From NCBI RefSeq assembly GCF_018613065.1, contig NZ_JAGGQW010000034.1:248001-312000 (forward strand): a stretch of DNA of 64,000 bases. Reading direction: 5' to 3'. The translations under genes and the position numbers were made by a program. This stretch comes from Bacillus sp. ISL-7 (GTDB taxonomy: Bacteria > Bacillota > Bacilli > Bacillales_B > DSM-18226). The notes beneath the pieces are model-generated. The model searched no databases, was not told where the DNA came from, and was given only the letters and a program-made list of their open reading frames with translations. Shown here one piece after another: positions 40,773 through 51,260 of the stretch. The stretch's first letter is position 1, and the number at the start of each line of letters is the position of its first letter.

Positions 40773-40968
40773 ATGAAAAGAAATATCAGACAATTAATTG
40801 AAAAAATGACACTTGAAGACCGAAGACTCGGATTCGTTTGAAATGTTTCAGGCGATGATGAAATTTATGCATTTACGGGCAATGGTTGCTTTCAATCCGG
40901 AAAAATTTACTGATGATATGTTAAATGATCTCCTAAATAAACTGAATGAAGTATTAGATAATGTTTAA
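40773..40968 (+). pseudogene. Collapsed GH3 beta-glucosidase gene (N- and C-terminal ends only)
   Basis: After a good GGGAGGA ribosome site an ATG starts MKRNIRQLIEKMTLED, the typical N-terminus of glycoside hydrolase family 3 beta-glucosidases. After 16-20 codons the frame shifts into a sequence (SFEMFQAMMKFMHLRAMV, then FTDDMLNDLLNKLNE) that looks like the C-terminal end of the same family. About 2 kb of the middle is missing, so one deletion joined the two ends. A cre-like TGAAAGCGTTAAAC is still present at 40739. GH3 assignment of the C-terminal piece is from memory of family sequences. Confidence 0.7.
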
Positions 40969-41047
40969 GAAGATTTAATCATACGAAACTATTAATTTAC
41001 TATCAAATTTACTAAAAGATCTATGATTATAAAAAAGGAGAATGAAG

Positions 41048-42865
41048 ATGTTATATCCTATCGTAACTGAAACACGCAGTATCACTGATTTAAACGGGAT
41101 ATGGAATTTTAAGCTTGATTCGGGAAATGGTTTTCAGGAAAACTGGCAAAATTCCAAATTGACCGATGCATTCAGCATGGCTGTTCCATCCTCTTTTAAT
41201 GATATTGGTGTAAATGCAAGTATACGTGATCATGTTGGCTGGGTTTGGTATGAACGGGAGTTTTCTGTTCCGTCCAAACTGCAATCTGAGCGTGTGGTTT
41301 TGCGGTTCGGTTCGGCCACTCATCTAGCTAAGGTGTATGTCAATGGAGAGCTTGTTGTCGAGCATAAAGGTGGCTTCTTACCGTTTGAGGCAGAATTAAA
41401 TAAGTTTTTACAAAAAGGGAAAAATCGATTAACTGTTGCAGTCAACAATATTGTTGATTACTCAACTTTACCGGTTGGCACAGTAATTGAGAAGGATATT
41501 CCTGGTGTTGGCAAAGTAAAACGTAACCAGCCAAATTTTGACTTTTTCAACTACGCCGGTTTGCACCGTCCAGTGAAAATTTATACTACACCGACTATTT
41601 ATGTTAAGGATGTAACGATTGTAACGGATATAGATGGACAAGTTCACTATTCAATTGAAGGAGCAGGCACAGTACAAGTAAAAGTAAAGGCCATTGACGA
41701 ATATGGAATCGTAGTAGGTGAGGCAGAAGGAGTTACTGGCACCATCAACATTCCAAATGTAAGGCTGTGGGAGCCATTAAATGCCTATTTGTACACACTC
41801 CAGGTAGAGCTAGAAAAAGATGGGGAATCCGTTGATATTTATGAACAGCCATTTGGTGTTAGAACAGTTGCTGTCGAAGATGGAAAGTTCCTTATTAATA
41901 ATAAGCCATTTTATTTCAAAGGCTTTGGCAAGCACGAAGATACATCGATTCATGGTAGAGGCTTTGATGAAGCCGCTAACGTAATGGATTTCAATCTGAT
42001 GAAATGGATTGGAGCAAATTCATTCCGTACAGCCCATTACCCATATTCAGAAGAAATTATGCGCCTAGCTGACCGCGAAGGTTTTGTCATCATTGATGAA
42101 GTGCCTGCCGTTGGTTTGCACTTGAACATGTTGGTTGTCTTTTTGGGTGGACCCAAACGGGATACCTGGAAGGAGCTTAAAACCTTCGAACATCATCAGC
42201 AGGTGATCAAGGAACTAATCAATCGTGATAAAAACCATCCTTCTGTCGTATTGTGGAATATAGCCAATGAAGCTGCAACTGAAGAAGAGGGAGCATATGA
42301 ATACTTTAAGCCGCTAGTCGAGCTGGCAAAAGAACTTGACCCGCAAAAACGTCCTGTTACTATTGTTACTGAAATTCAATCTTCACCTGAAAACGATCAA
42401 ATAGCGGAATTACTGGATATCCTTGCCTTTAACCGATACTACGGCTGGTATGTGGATGGCGGTGATTTAGTGTCAGCTAAAGAAAGGCTTCGTGCTGAGT
42501 TTAATAGCTGGCTTAAAAGGTGCCCGAACAAACCATTTATGATGACTGAGTATGGTGCTGATACGGTAGCAGGATTACACGATGTAGAACCTGTCATGTT
42601 TACGGAAGAATATCAAGCAGCGTTTTATAGAGCAAACCATGAAGTGTTTGATGAATTTGATCATTTCGTTGGTGAACAGGTATGGAACTTTGCTGATTTT
42701 GCAACGGGCCAAGGAATTGTTCGGGTTCAAGGAAACAAAAAAGGCATTTTTACTCGCGACCGGAAACCAAAATATGCTGCACATGAGCTGAGAAAACGTT
42801 GGACAGAAATACCTGATTTTAACTATAAAGGGATAAAACCAAGCCTATCATATGCTTATAAATAG
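41048..42865 (+). CDS. uidA: Beta-glucuronidase (GH2)
   Basis: The 605-residue enzyme matches E. coli UidA (603 aa) over its length: sugar-binding, immunoglobulin-like and TIM-barrel domains. The acid/base Glu lies in NIANEAA (about residue 407) and the nucleophile Glu in MMTEYGAD (about 501). The [14 protein letters not shown] motif (about 562) has the Asn and Lys that recognise the carboxylate of glucuronic acid. It releases glucuronate from glucuronides. ATG 41048 is 7 bases after AAGGAG; ATG 41042 is too close. The enzyme has no signal peptide, so substrate must be imported, plausibly by the LplABC-type system upstream. Confidence 0.95.
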   Translation: MLYPIVTETRSITDLNGIWNFKLDSGNGFQENWQNSKLTDAFSMAVPSSFNDIGVNASIRDHVGWVWYEREFSVPSKLQSERVVLRFGSATHLAKVYVNGELVVEHKGGFLPFEAELNKFLQKGKNRLTVAVNNIVDYSTLPVGTVIEKDIPGVGKVKRNQPNFDFFNYAGLHRPVKIYTTPTIYVKDVTIVTDIDGQVHYSIEGAGTVQVKVKAIDEYGIVVGEAEGVTGTINIPNVRLWEPLNAYLYTLQVELEKDGESVDIYEQPFGVRTVAVEDGKFLINNKPFYFKGFGKHEDTSIHGRGFDEAANVMDFNLMKWIGANSFRTAHYPYSEEIMRLADREGFVIIDEVPAVGLHLNMLVVFLGGPKRDTWKELKTFEHHQQVIKELINRDKNHPSVVLWNIANEAATEEEGAYEYFKPLVELAKELDPQKRPVTIVTEIQSSPENDQIAELLDILAFNRYYGWYVDGGDLVSAKERLRAEFNSWLKRCPNKPFMMTEYGADTVAGLHDVEPVMFTEEYQAAFYRANHEVFDEFDHFVGEQVWNFADFATGQGIVRVQGNKKGIFTRDRKPKYAAHELRKRWTEIPDFNYKGIKPSLSYAYK

Positions 42866-42950
42866 TTGTTTAATATAAATATTTTGTTTGAATAGTGGTT
42901 AGCTTTATGGAATTTGTGTTGCTGCTTATCTTAAGAAGATAAATAAAAGT

Positions 42951-43145
42951 TTGGACTTAAGTAAAATTATTAAGCATGAGTTGATCTCTAGGGCAGAATT
43001 AGCAAATATCACAAAACTAACAAAGGCAACGATTTCTTCACAGGAAGCGGAGTTATTTACCAATTACGTCACCTTCACGGGTGGCGTTTTTATTTGTACA
43101 AAAATTAAAGAAAGCCCTATGTTCAAGGGCCCAATTGTCGTGTAA
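42951..43145 (+). pseudogene. Fragment of a ROK-family repressor (N-terminal helix-turn-helix only)
   Basis: The frame SRAELANITKLTKATISSQEA matches the N-terminal winged helix of ROK repressors (XylR/NagC type). Within a few residues homology ends in a hairpin (GTCACC / GGTGGC, about 43068-43085) with a T run. The sugar-binding domain is missing. It presumably once controlled the adjacent uidA or beta-glucosidase genes. Confidence 0.65.
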
Positions 43146-43156
43146 AGTATCGATAA

Positions 43157-43333
43157 TTAATTCTTAAAGTTTTCCTCAATTTTATGAATATACACGACAC
43201 CGCTCGTTACAACTGAACCATTTGTTTCACCGCAATGGGGGCAATTTATATACTCACGCTCCTTGCCTCCAGGGACATTCATTTCCGTAACTTGGAAATA
43301 AAACTCTTTTTCACATTTTTTGCAGTTCAACAA
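43157..43333 (-). CDS. Small zinc-ribbon protein (58 aa)
   Basis: TTG at 43333 follows a GGAGGG ribosome site by about 8 bases. The product carries two cysteine pairs, NCKKC near residue 4 and NCPHC near residue 34, spaced as in a zinc ribbon, with a polar middle and a C-terminal strand region (VVTSGVVYIHKIEEN). No family function is recognised. It may be a small regulator or metal-binding adaptor. Confidence 0.65.
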   Translation of the reverse strand: MLNCKKCEKEFYFQVTEMNVPGGKEREYINCPHCGETNGSVVTSGVVYIHKIEENFKN

Positions 43334-43447
43334 AAGACATCCCTCCGTGTACTTTTATTAGTAACTCAAAGTATATATTCGCCAAGTTGTAAGCGTTTTC
43401 CTCCTTAATATTATTTATTTGACGGAATTATAAAGGACATTATGAAT

Positions 43448-43464
43448 ATACCTACTGGGGGTAT
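43448..43464. promoter_or_regulatory. CsoR-like operator in front of an aminotransferase remnant
   Basis: ATACCTACTGGGGGTAT has the AT-flanked TACC..GGGGGTA pseudo-palindrome typical of operators for CsoR-family (copper or persulfide sensing) repressors. A GGAG ribosome site follows at 43474. The gene it controlled is gone; only the end of an aminotransferase frame follows. Confidence 0.5.
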
Positions 43465-43485
43465 ATAATAAAAGGAGCACGGTAT

Positions 43486-43722
43486 ATTGCGAATAGGGTA
43501 CGTATCTTTCGTTGGTTACTATTACCGGGCAAAATCACAGGTACGGAATTTGAAAGGGTAGCTGCACAAAATGGGGTACAAGTGTATGCGGCGGAACGAT
43601 TTGTGGTTGGAAATAGTTGTCCAGAGCGGGCTGTAAGAGTTTCGATCTGTGCTCCACAATCACTCGAAGAGCTTGAGCAAGGATTGATAATCCTTAAACG
43701 TTTACTAAAAGAACATACATAA
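43486..43722 (+). pseudogene. C-terminal remnant of a PLP-dependent aminotransferase (MocR-like)
   Basis: An open frame without a credible start encodes LPGKITGTEFERVAAQNGV, then a GNSCPERAVRVSICAPQ block and a C-terminal helix ELEQGLIILKRLLKE. This is the typical end of fold-type I aminotransferase domains such as those in MocR regulators. The first 300 or so residues are absent. A terminator follows at 43731. Confidence 0.65.
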
Positions 43723-43730
43723 TATTATTT

Positions 43731-43760
43731 GCCATACAATTAATATTGTATGGCTTTTTT
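43731..43760 (+). terminator. Terminator after the aminotransferase remnant
   Basis: GCCATACAAT TAAT ATTGTATGGC, 10-bp perfect stem, then six T. Confidence 0.9.
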
Positions 43761-43826
43761 GTGTTTTTTGGGTCTTCCTCTTCTCGTGCACTGATTGCAA
43801 GCATGATAAAACGAACAAAGACAATT

Positions 43827-43896
43827 CGAGCCTTGCTTTTTATCAAGAAGCTAAACTTGTGAAGGGGGACAGAGTGTTTTTTCCTGGCAAGGTTCG
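43827..43896 (+). other. Long-range inverted repeat in the leader of the permease fragment
   Basis: CGAGCCTTGC (43827-43836) and GCAAGGTTCG (43887-43896) form a 10-bp stem (one G-U) enclosing 50 bases. Inside, a small CAAG/CTTG hairpin is possible. It lies about 75 bases before the permease start. It matches no riboswitch class that I can recognise. Confidence 0.35.
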
Positions 43897-43971
43897 TCGA
43901 GGTGTTAACATTATCTGTTTACCATATAAAAAATAAAGTGAAATGCACAAAGTAATGAGGAGGAAAATGAA

Positions 43972-44163
43972 ATGAGTAAAAAAATACACGTACAGTCCTA
44001 CGAGAAAGAAGACTTGAAGAGAGGTCTGTCAAGTCGTCATATCCAGATGATAGCCATAGGGGGCTCAATTGGAACTGGTCTCTTCTATGGTTCTTCCTGG
44101 GCCATTAGCAGAGGGGGACCGGCAGTTCTGCTGACATATTTACTTGTTATTGGAAGTCTATAA
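43972..44163 (+). pseudogene. N-terminal fragment of an amino-acid permease (APC family)
   Basis: A strong AGGAGG site precedes ATG 43972. The 63 codons encode [20 protein letters not shown] and [15 protein letters not shown], the start of a LysP/RocE-like amino-acid/proton symporter, then stop in the second membrane helix. The other ten helices are missing. A terminator follows at 44206. Confidence 0.85.
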
Positions 44164-44205
44164 TAATGGTTATTTTAGCATAGATTATGGGAAGGAAATT
44201 GTTTG

Positions 44206-44234
44206 CCATGCAATTATAATATTGTACGGTTTTT
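44206..44234 (+). terminator. Terminator after the permease fragment
   Basis: CCATGCAAT ... ATTGTACGG stem (9 bp with one mismatch) and a run of T. It resembles the terminator at 43731. Confidence 0.75.
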
Positions 44235-44401
44235 TGATGCGTGTTAAAATGTTTTAAATCTAGTTGTAGAGTAATCAGAGTAAGGTCTAATAAAAATTAA
44301 CTGAAAATTCAGGGTATTTCAGAGCATAGGTGGCTATTAAACTTTTTAAAATAATAGTTTAATGTAATCCATTACTAAAAATAAAAAAGGAATGATTATA
44401 A

Positions 44402-45604
44402 ATGGAAAATAAATTTGCTGATAGAACTAATTTAGTAAAACCTTCTGAGACTCGTGAAATATTAAAAGTAACAGAAAGACCAGAAGTTATCTCTTTTGCG
44501 GGAGGCCTGCCAGCTCCAGAGTTGTTTCCTGTAGAAGCTCTTAAGAATGCATGCAATGCTGTATTGAATGAAGAAGGTGCAGCTTCTCTTCAATATAGTA
44601 CGACTGAAGGATTTATTCCTTTAAGAGCAGCTATTAGTCAAAGGATGAAAGTTATTGGGATCGACTCTACTATTGAAAATGTTCTTATCACATCAGGGTC
44701 CCAGCAAGCAATCGACCTTACTGGAAGGATATTTATCAATGAGGGGGATACGATTATTTGTGAAAGCCCTACCTATCTTGCAGCCATTAATGCATTCAAG
44801 TCATACAATCCCAAATTTGTTGAAGTAGCTATGGATGATGATGGTATGGATATGGATCAGCTAGAGAAAACGCTGCAAGAGCATCCTAACACGAAATTTA
44901 TCTATACGATTCCAGATTTCCAAAACCCTACAGGTCGCACATTAAAGCTAGAAAGACGAAAGAGAATAATAGAGCTCGCTAATCAATATGATGTACTGAT
45001 TGTAGAGGATAATCCCTATGGAGCGATCAGATTTGCTGGAGAAGCACTCCCGCCTGTGAAATATTTTGACACTGAGGGTAGAGTAATTTATATCAGCACC
45101 TTTTCTAAGATTTTTACTCCCGGTCTTCGACTTGGGTGGATTTGTGCAGACGAATCTTTCATTGAAAAGTACGTTGCTTTTAAGCAAACAGCTGACTTAC
45201 ATACTGACAGCTTTGCTCAAAGAATTACAGCTAAGTATTTGGAACTTTACGATATCGATAAGCACATTAATAAAATCAAATCTGTTTATAAAGAAAGATG
45301 CACAGTCATGTTATCTTGCATTGAAGAATTTTTCCCAAAGAATTTGTCTTACAGTAAACCAGAAGGTGGATTATTTATTTGGGTTGAGTTTCCTGAGGCT
45401 GTTGATTCTAGGGAATTATTCGCTGAATGTTTGGCAAATAATGTTGCGTTTGTTCCTGGTACCCCATTCTTTCCGAATGGAACAAAGAATAATGCTTTAC
45501 GTTTAAATTACTCGAATATGCCTAAAGAGAAAATTAGGGAAGGTATGAAGCGTATGGGAGAAGTGCTACATCGTGAATTAGAAAAAGAAACAATTCTTTT
45601 ATGA
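44402..45604 (+). CDS. PLP-dependent aminotransferase, 2-aminoadipate/MocR-domain type
   Basis: The 400-residue fold-type I aminotransferase has ISFAGGLPAPELFP near residue 30, the cofactor motif VEDNPYGAIRF, the PLP lysine in STFSKIFTPGLRLGW (about residue 237), and a C-terminal NALRLNYSN. The family covers LysN-type 2-aminoadipate and aromatic or branched-chain aminotransferases; the exact substrate cannot be told. The start follows AAAGGAATG. It lies alone after the permease fragment. Confidence 0.88.
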   Translation: MENKFADRTNLVKPSETREILKVTERPEVISFAGGLPAPELFPVEALKNACNAVLNEEGAASLQYSTTEGFIPLRAAISQRMKVIGIDSTIENVLITSGSQQAIDLTGRIFINEGDTIICESPTYLAAINAFKSYNPKFVEVAMDDDGMDMDQLEKTLQEHPNTKFIYTIPDFQNPTGRTLKLERRKRIIELANQYDVLIVEDNPYGAIRFAGEALPPVKYFDTEGRVIYISTFSKIFTPGLRLGWICADESFIEKYVAFKQTADLHTDSFAQRITAKYLELYDIDKHINKIKSVYKERCTVMLSCIEEFFPKNLSYSKPEGGLFIWVEFPEAVDSRELFAECLANNVAFVPGTPFFPNGTKNNALRLNYSNMPKEKIREGMKRMGEVLHRELEKETILL

Positions 45605-45706
45605 TTCAGAGGTCACAGTCTGACCGAGGAAGACACATAGAAGAAATTTATCCCGTTCCAAGGATAAATTGTAATGTTTATTTTATTCTTAGAAAGGAGT
45701 ACTATA

Positions 45707-46519
45707 ATGCAATTTTTCTTTGATCACCTTGTTTGGTTCTTTAAGAAACCAGAGAAAGCAATTTCACCGTTAAAACAAAGAGGACTTCATGCGGTGAAGG
45801 GGGGCCGTCATGAATCTTGGGGAACATATAATACCCTAACCTATTTTGGCTTAAGTTATATTGAATTTTTAGGAATTGAAAATTTATCAATAGCTGAAAA
45901 ACATGGTGAAAATCGATTGATTACGCAAATCGTTGAACAGCTAGCAAAAGAAAGTCGGGAAGGTCCTGCGAAAGTAGCGATCCAAACAAATCAAATTGAA
46001 GAACTAGCAATAAAACTTAAAGCAGAAGGACTTACAGTATATGGGCCGCTTACTGGGGAGAGAGTTCGTGCAGATGGTCAGGTAATCAGGTGGTCATTGT
46101 TATTCCCTGAATACGCGGAAAACAAGGTTCCTTTACCATTTTTTATTGAATGGGAAAAATCAGATGAAGAAAGGTATTCGGAATTAGAGGAACAAAGACT
46201 CATAGGGTCACACATATTAGGTCAGCCAAAATTGGAAAGTGTTGGTTTCGTCGTAAATAATTTGGATAAAACATTAGAAATTTGGAGGAAATTGTTTTGC
46301 CTTAAACAAGGCGAGGAGTATATCGATACGGAAATCAATGCACGTTGTAGAATTTTAAAATTGAACAGAACTAATTTATTATTTTTTACACCAATTGGAG
46401 ATGGTCCGGCTGCTAAGGTATTAAAAGAAAAAGGGGAGACTCCTTTTTTAGTGAACCTTACTGACACAAATCAAAGTCACTTTTTTGGAATGTTGGATGG
46501 TTATTGGAGGTTCCAGTAA
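45707..46519 (+). CDS. VOC-superfamily (glyoxalase-like) protein
   Basis: The 270-residue protein begins FFFDHLVWF and has two beta-alpha-beta-beta-beta modules, the second around LESVGFVVNNLDKTLEIWRK. It resembles the glyoxalase_3-type PF13468 proteins of Bacillus. Enzyme activity is unknown. ATG 45707 has AAAGGAG upstream; the in-frame 45674 start does not. Confidence 0.8.
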   Translation: MQFFFDHLVWFFKKPEKAISPLKQRGLHAVKGGRHESWGTYNTLTYFGLSYIEFLGIENLSIAEKHGENRLITQIVEQLAKESREGPAKVAIQTNQIEELAIKLKAEGLTVYGPLTGERVRADGQVIRWSLLFPEYAENKVPLPFFIEWEKSDEERYSELEEQRLIGSHILGQPKLESVGFVVNNLDKTLEIWRKLFCLKQGEEYIDTEINARCRILKLNRTNLLFFTPIGDGPAAKVLKEKGETPFLVNLTDTNQSHFFGMLDGYWRFQ

Positions 46520-46792
46520 TATATTAAAACCATTATATAATAAATTACAGATTGAGATTGAATATGCTCCTTTTATATTGGCTTGCAAAATACCCGATAC
46601 GGTTCACCGTAACGTATCTAAATCGATTTGGTGGGGAAGAGTAAGAGTCTCTTCACACATCCTAACTATTATGTTTTAAGTGATTCCCTGAAATTCTCGG
46701 ACCTGATGAAGGATAGCAGAGTTGAATAAGACGACATAAAAAAGATGATTTCATCATATTTATCATTAATGAGAGGTTAAAGAGGTGAATAC

Positions 46793-46981
46793 ATGTTACG
46801 CAATGTTGGCAGAAGACTCATCTGGTTTTTAATCGGAAGTACGATTTTTGCTACATTTATCGGATTTACCCTGTTTAAGGCTGGCCTCATATCATTTCCA
46901 GGTATTCCTAAATCCCAAAGTGCAATGAATAATAAACATCCTAATCGAAATAGAAGAGTTGGTAGAATTCGAGTTACTTAG
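46793..46981 (+). CDS. Hypothetical small membrane protein (62 aa)
   Basis: ATG 46793 follows AAAGAGGTG by 6 bases. One hydrophobic segment (about residues 9-35) is followed by a basic, Arg/Asn-rich tail (HPNRNRRVGRIRV). No family is recognised. Confidence 0.5.
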   Translation: MLRNVGRRLIWFLIGSTIFATFIGFTLFKAGLISFPGIPKSQSAMNNKHPNRNRRVGRIRVT

Positions 46982-47312
46982 AGATATGATATCGTTAGCT
47001 TCAATAGTGTGTGTCTATGTAGTATTTCCTTGTAGTATAAAATGCTGCACATTTTTCTTACTGTAACATTATTTCGGAAAAAACAAGTCAAACATTCGAA
47101 GACTGCCAGATTTTTAAAGTTCATAAGAGGTTTGGGCTTCTTGCATCGCAATGTGCGAAAAGCCCAAACCTTTAATATATTTGTATCTTTACTCCTGTGA
47201 TACAAAAACGTGAGTAAGAAAGTAATAGGCACAGTTATTTGGAAAGCCTTCAAAACCGTATCTATGCTCGTTGTTCTTCCCGTGGTTTTGGTTTTTCCGT
47301 AGCCTAGTCTTC
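46982..47312. other. Intergenic stretch with one long hairpin
   Basis: The only clear element is an inverted repeat at 47128-47173 (AGGTTTGGGCTT / AAGCCCAAACCT with a 22-base loop). It may be a terminator for the upstream plus-strand gene or for the minus-strand phage genes. Confidence 0.5.
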
Positions 47313-47576
47313 TTAAGGTGCTTCCCCGGCAGTCAAATCCAAAACGAATTCATTAGGGATGCAGCGTGACCCCCCAGTTGAACTCTGAAGCAAATCACAA
47401 ATCTTTGGTGGATGCGGCGATTGAGCCACAAATTCCAATAGATTCTTGTGCACTTTTTCATACGAATATTTTTGCAAGACCATATGCCAGCCATCCAGCT
47501 TCTTTTGATCGAAATGAAACTTTTCATAATAGACTTCAATTAGTTCCATTAAATTATAAATCTCTTTTTTATTCAT
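47313..47576 (-). CDS. Phage replicative-helicase loader/inhibitor, G39P-like (87 aa, possibly truncated)
   Basis: The N-terminal 60 residues (MNKKEIYNLMELIEVYYEKF through a helix ending in PPKICDLLQ) resemble SPP1 G39P and related loader/inhibitor proteins of phage replicative helicases. The product is shorter than G39P (126 aa) and its last 20 residues do not look like the family, so the end may be broken. Its ATG overlaps the stop of the upstream DnaD-like gene (ATGAATAA), indicating translational coupling. Confidence 0.6.
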   Translation of the reverse strand: MNKKEIYNLMELIEVYYEKFHFDQKKLDGWHMVLQKYSYEKVHKNLLEFVAQSPHPPKICDLLQSSTGGSRCIPNEFVLDLTAGEAP

Positions 47577-48285
47577 CAAAGTTAAAATCCTCCTCAGACA
47601 TTCTCTTCTTTCTTTCCTGTTGATTGAGATAAGATTCAAATTTTGTTCCAAACAACGTCTCCGGCCTTAGAAACTTATTCCAAGCAGGATCAGACTTCCA
47701 TTCAGCTGTCTTTAAATCAATGACTCTTTTAAATTCCTCAAAGGTAAAACCTTCTTTATATCTCGCATGAATCATTTCCCTCGTTTTAATAGAACCTGGT
47801 TTAAAGTTCTTTCCTGTTATCTCATTCAAATAGTTGATAATTTCAGCATATGGTATCTCCTTTTTTACGGAAGAACTGACAGTTGTTACCTTCGTATTAT
47901 TAGCCTCTTCCTCCGGTGCATTCTCCTCAACAGGCTTAGCTGGACGTTCCAAAATGCTATCCTCTAGCTCTTTCACTTTTTCATAGTCAATGCTGTACCA
48001 TTTTGTCTTATCCATTTTCATCTCATTCCAGTTATTTGATAGAAGTAATCCCATCATCTCCAACGAGCGAATCGTCCGCTTAATCGTACTCACTGACCAA
48101 AATGGTAGCTGCTTCTGCCATTCCTCATACGTGTTATACACCCAGGTTCTCTCCTCAATAACATGTTTGCTGATTCCAAGCCAATAATGAATTTGCTGCA
48201 GCACCACTGCCTCATTTACACCAATTTTAGCTGCCAAACTAGGAATAATCATCAATGGACTTTCAGTTATTAACAACCTGCTCAT
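47569..48285 (-). CDS. Phage DnaD-like replisome organiser
   Basis: The 238-residue protein has an N-terminal winged-helix domain (NEAVVLQQIHYWLG; YEEWQKQLPFWSVSTIKRTI) and an acidic, Glu/Ala-rich linker. A conserved phage C-terminal domain of the TIGR02220/PF09524 type follows (INYLNEITGKNFKPGS, then an FLRPETLFGTKFESYLNQ block). Such proteins bind phage origins and recruit the helicase loader. Together with the overlapping downstream gene it forms an isolated replication pair; no other phage genes flank it. Confidence 0.8.
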   Translation of the reverse strand: MSRLLITESPLMIIPSLAAKIGVNEAVVLQQIHYWLGISKHVIEERTWVYNTYEEWQKQLPFWSVSTIKRTIRSLEMMGLLLSNNWNEMKMDKTKWYSIDYEKVKELEDSILERPAKPVEENAPEEEANNTKVTTVSSSVKKEIPYAEIINYLNEITGKNFKPGSIKTREMIHARYKEGFTFEEFKRVIDLKTAEWKSDPAWNKFLRPETLFGTKFESYLNQQERKKRMSEEDFNFDE

Positions 48286-48740
48286 CTGAATCTCTCCTTA
48301 GCACTTTTCATGAAGGAACCTTGAAACGGTCATAGGACGCCAACAACCAACCGATTGGTCCTTTCAAGTGTTATATATAGAAAAAAATGCAAAAAGGACA
48401 TACTATATATAAATATTTTTGCTTTGATGGAAATGAAAGGGGTCATATTATTTTTTTCTCTGAAGTAATCTATTGAAGTAATCTATGGTATTGCTCGGGT
48501 CAACGCGAGTATCTCTTTGTGTCAATCTGCACCTTTCAAAACGTCAGGATGAGCGAATCAACTTGTTCATTTTGCCCTGATGTAAAACTCAGGAAAGTGG
48601 TATTCTTTTTTGAGATTACTGAACACAAGAAAATACAAGGCGGTAAAAACTTGATATAATAGCATTACCGGAAAATATTACAAATTTGTGATAACATTGG
48701 TTTTTTTTTCATTTTTAAGTAATAGTTTAGTAGAATTGAA

Positions 48741-48755
48741 ACATAATAATTAATA
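48741..48755. promoter_or_regulatory. Possible PerR box upstream of katG
   Basis: On the minus strand TATTAATTATTATGT matches the PerR consensus TTATAATNATTATAA at 11 of 14 fixed positions. It lies about 80 bases before katG, whose family is peroxide-inducible in many Firmicutes. AT-rich DNA makes chance matches likely. Confidence 0.4.
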
Positions 48756-48769
48756 CTACCAGTTTGTAA

Positions 48770-51037
<2,268 letters not shown>

Positions 51038-51120
51038 CAAAGCCCGGGACTTTACGTAAAGGAAGAAGTAGCAAAGGTAAATAACAGAAATGAAAAATAT
51101 AAAAAAATCTAATTAGAGTA

Positions 51121-51166
51121 AAAAAAATAGGCTCATTCCTTTGAACACAAAGGGTTGGGCCTATTT
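51121..51166 (-). terminator. Terminator for the minus-strand GNAT-YczE pair
   Basis: Read on the minus strand, AAATAGGC...GCCTATTT with a long imperfect loop is followed by a run of T. It lies about 95 bases after the YczE-like stop codon. Confidence 0.55.
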
Positions 51167-51260
51167 GGAGATATTATTACGTTTGAACGGACTTTACAGT
51201 CAGAGATGTTGAATTATTTACAGAGATTTCAGGTGATGAAGGAATACAACAAAAACCATC

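Noticed and set aside
43827..43971. Lysine, guanidine or preQ1 riboswitch in the permease leader
   Set aside because: None of the core conserved stretches of these classes is present; only a generic stem is seen.
46485..46679. 64-codon frame after the glyoxalase-like gene
   Set aside because: No ribosome site; overlaps the preceding gene's end in another frame.
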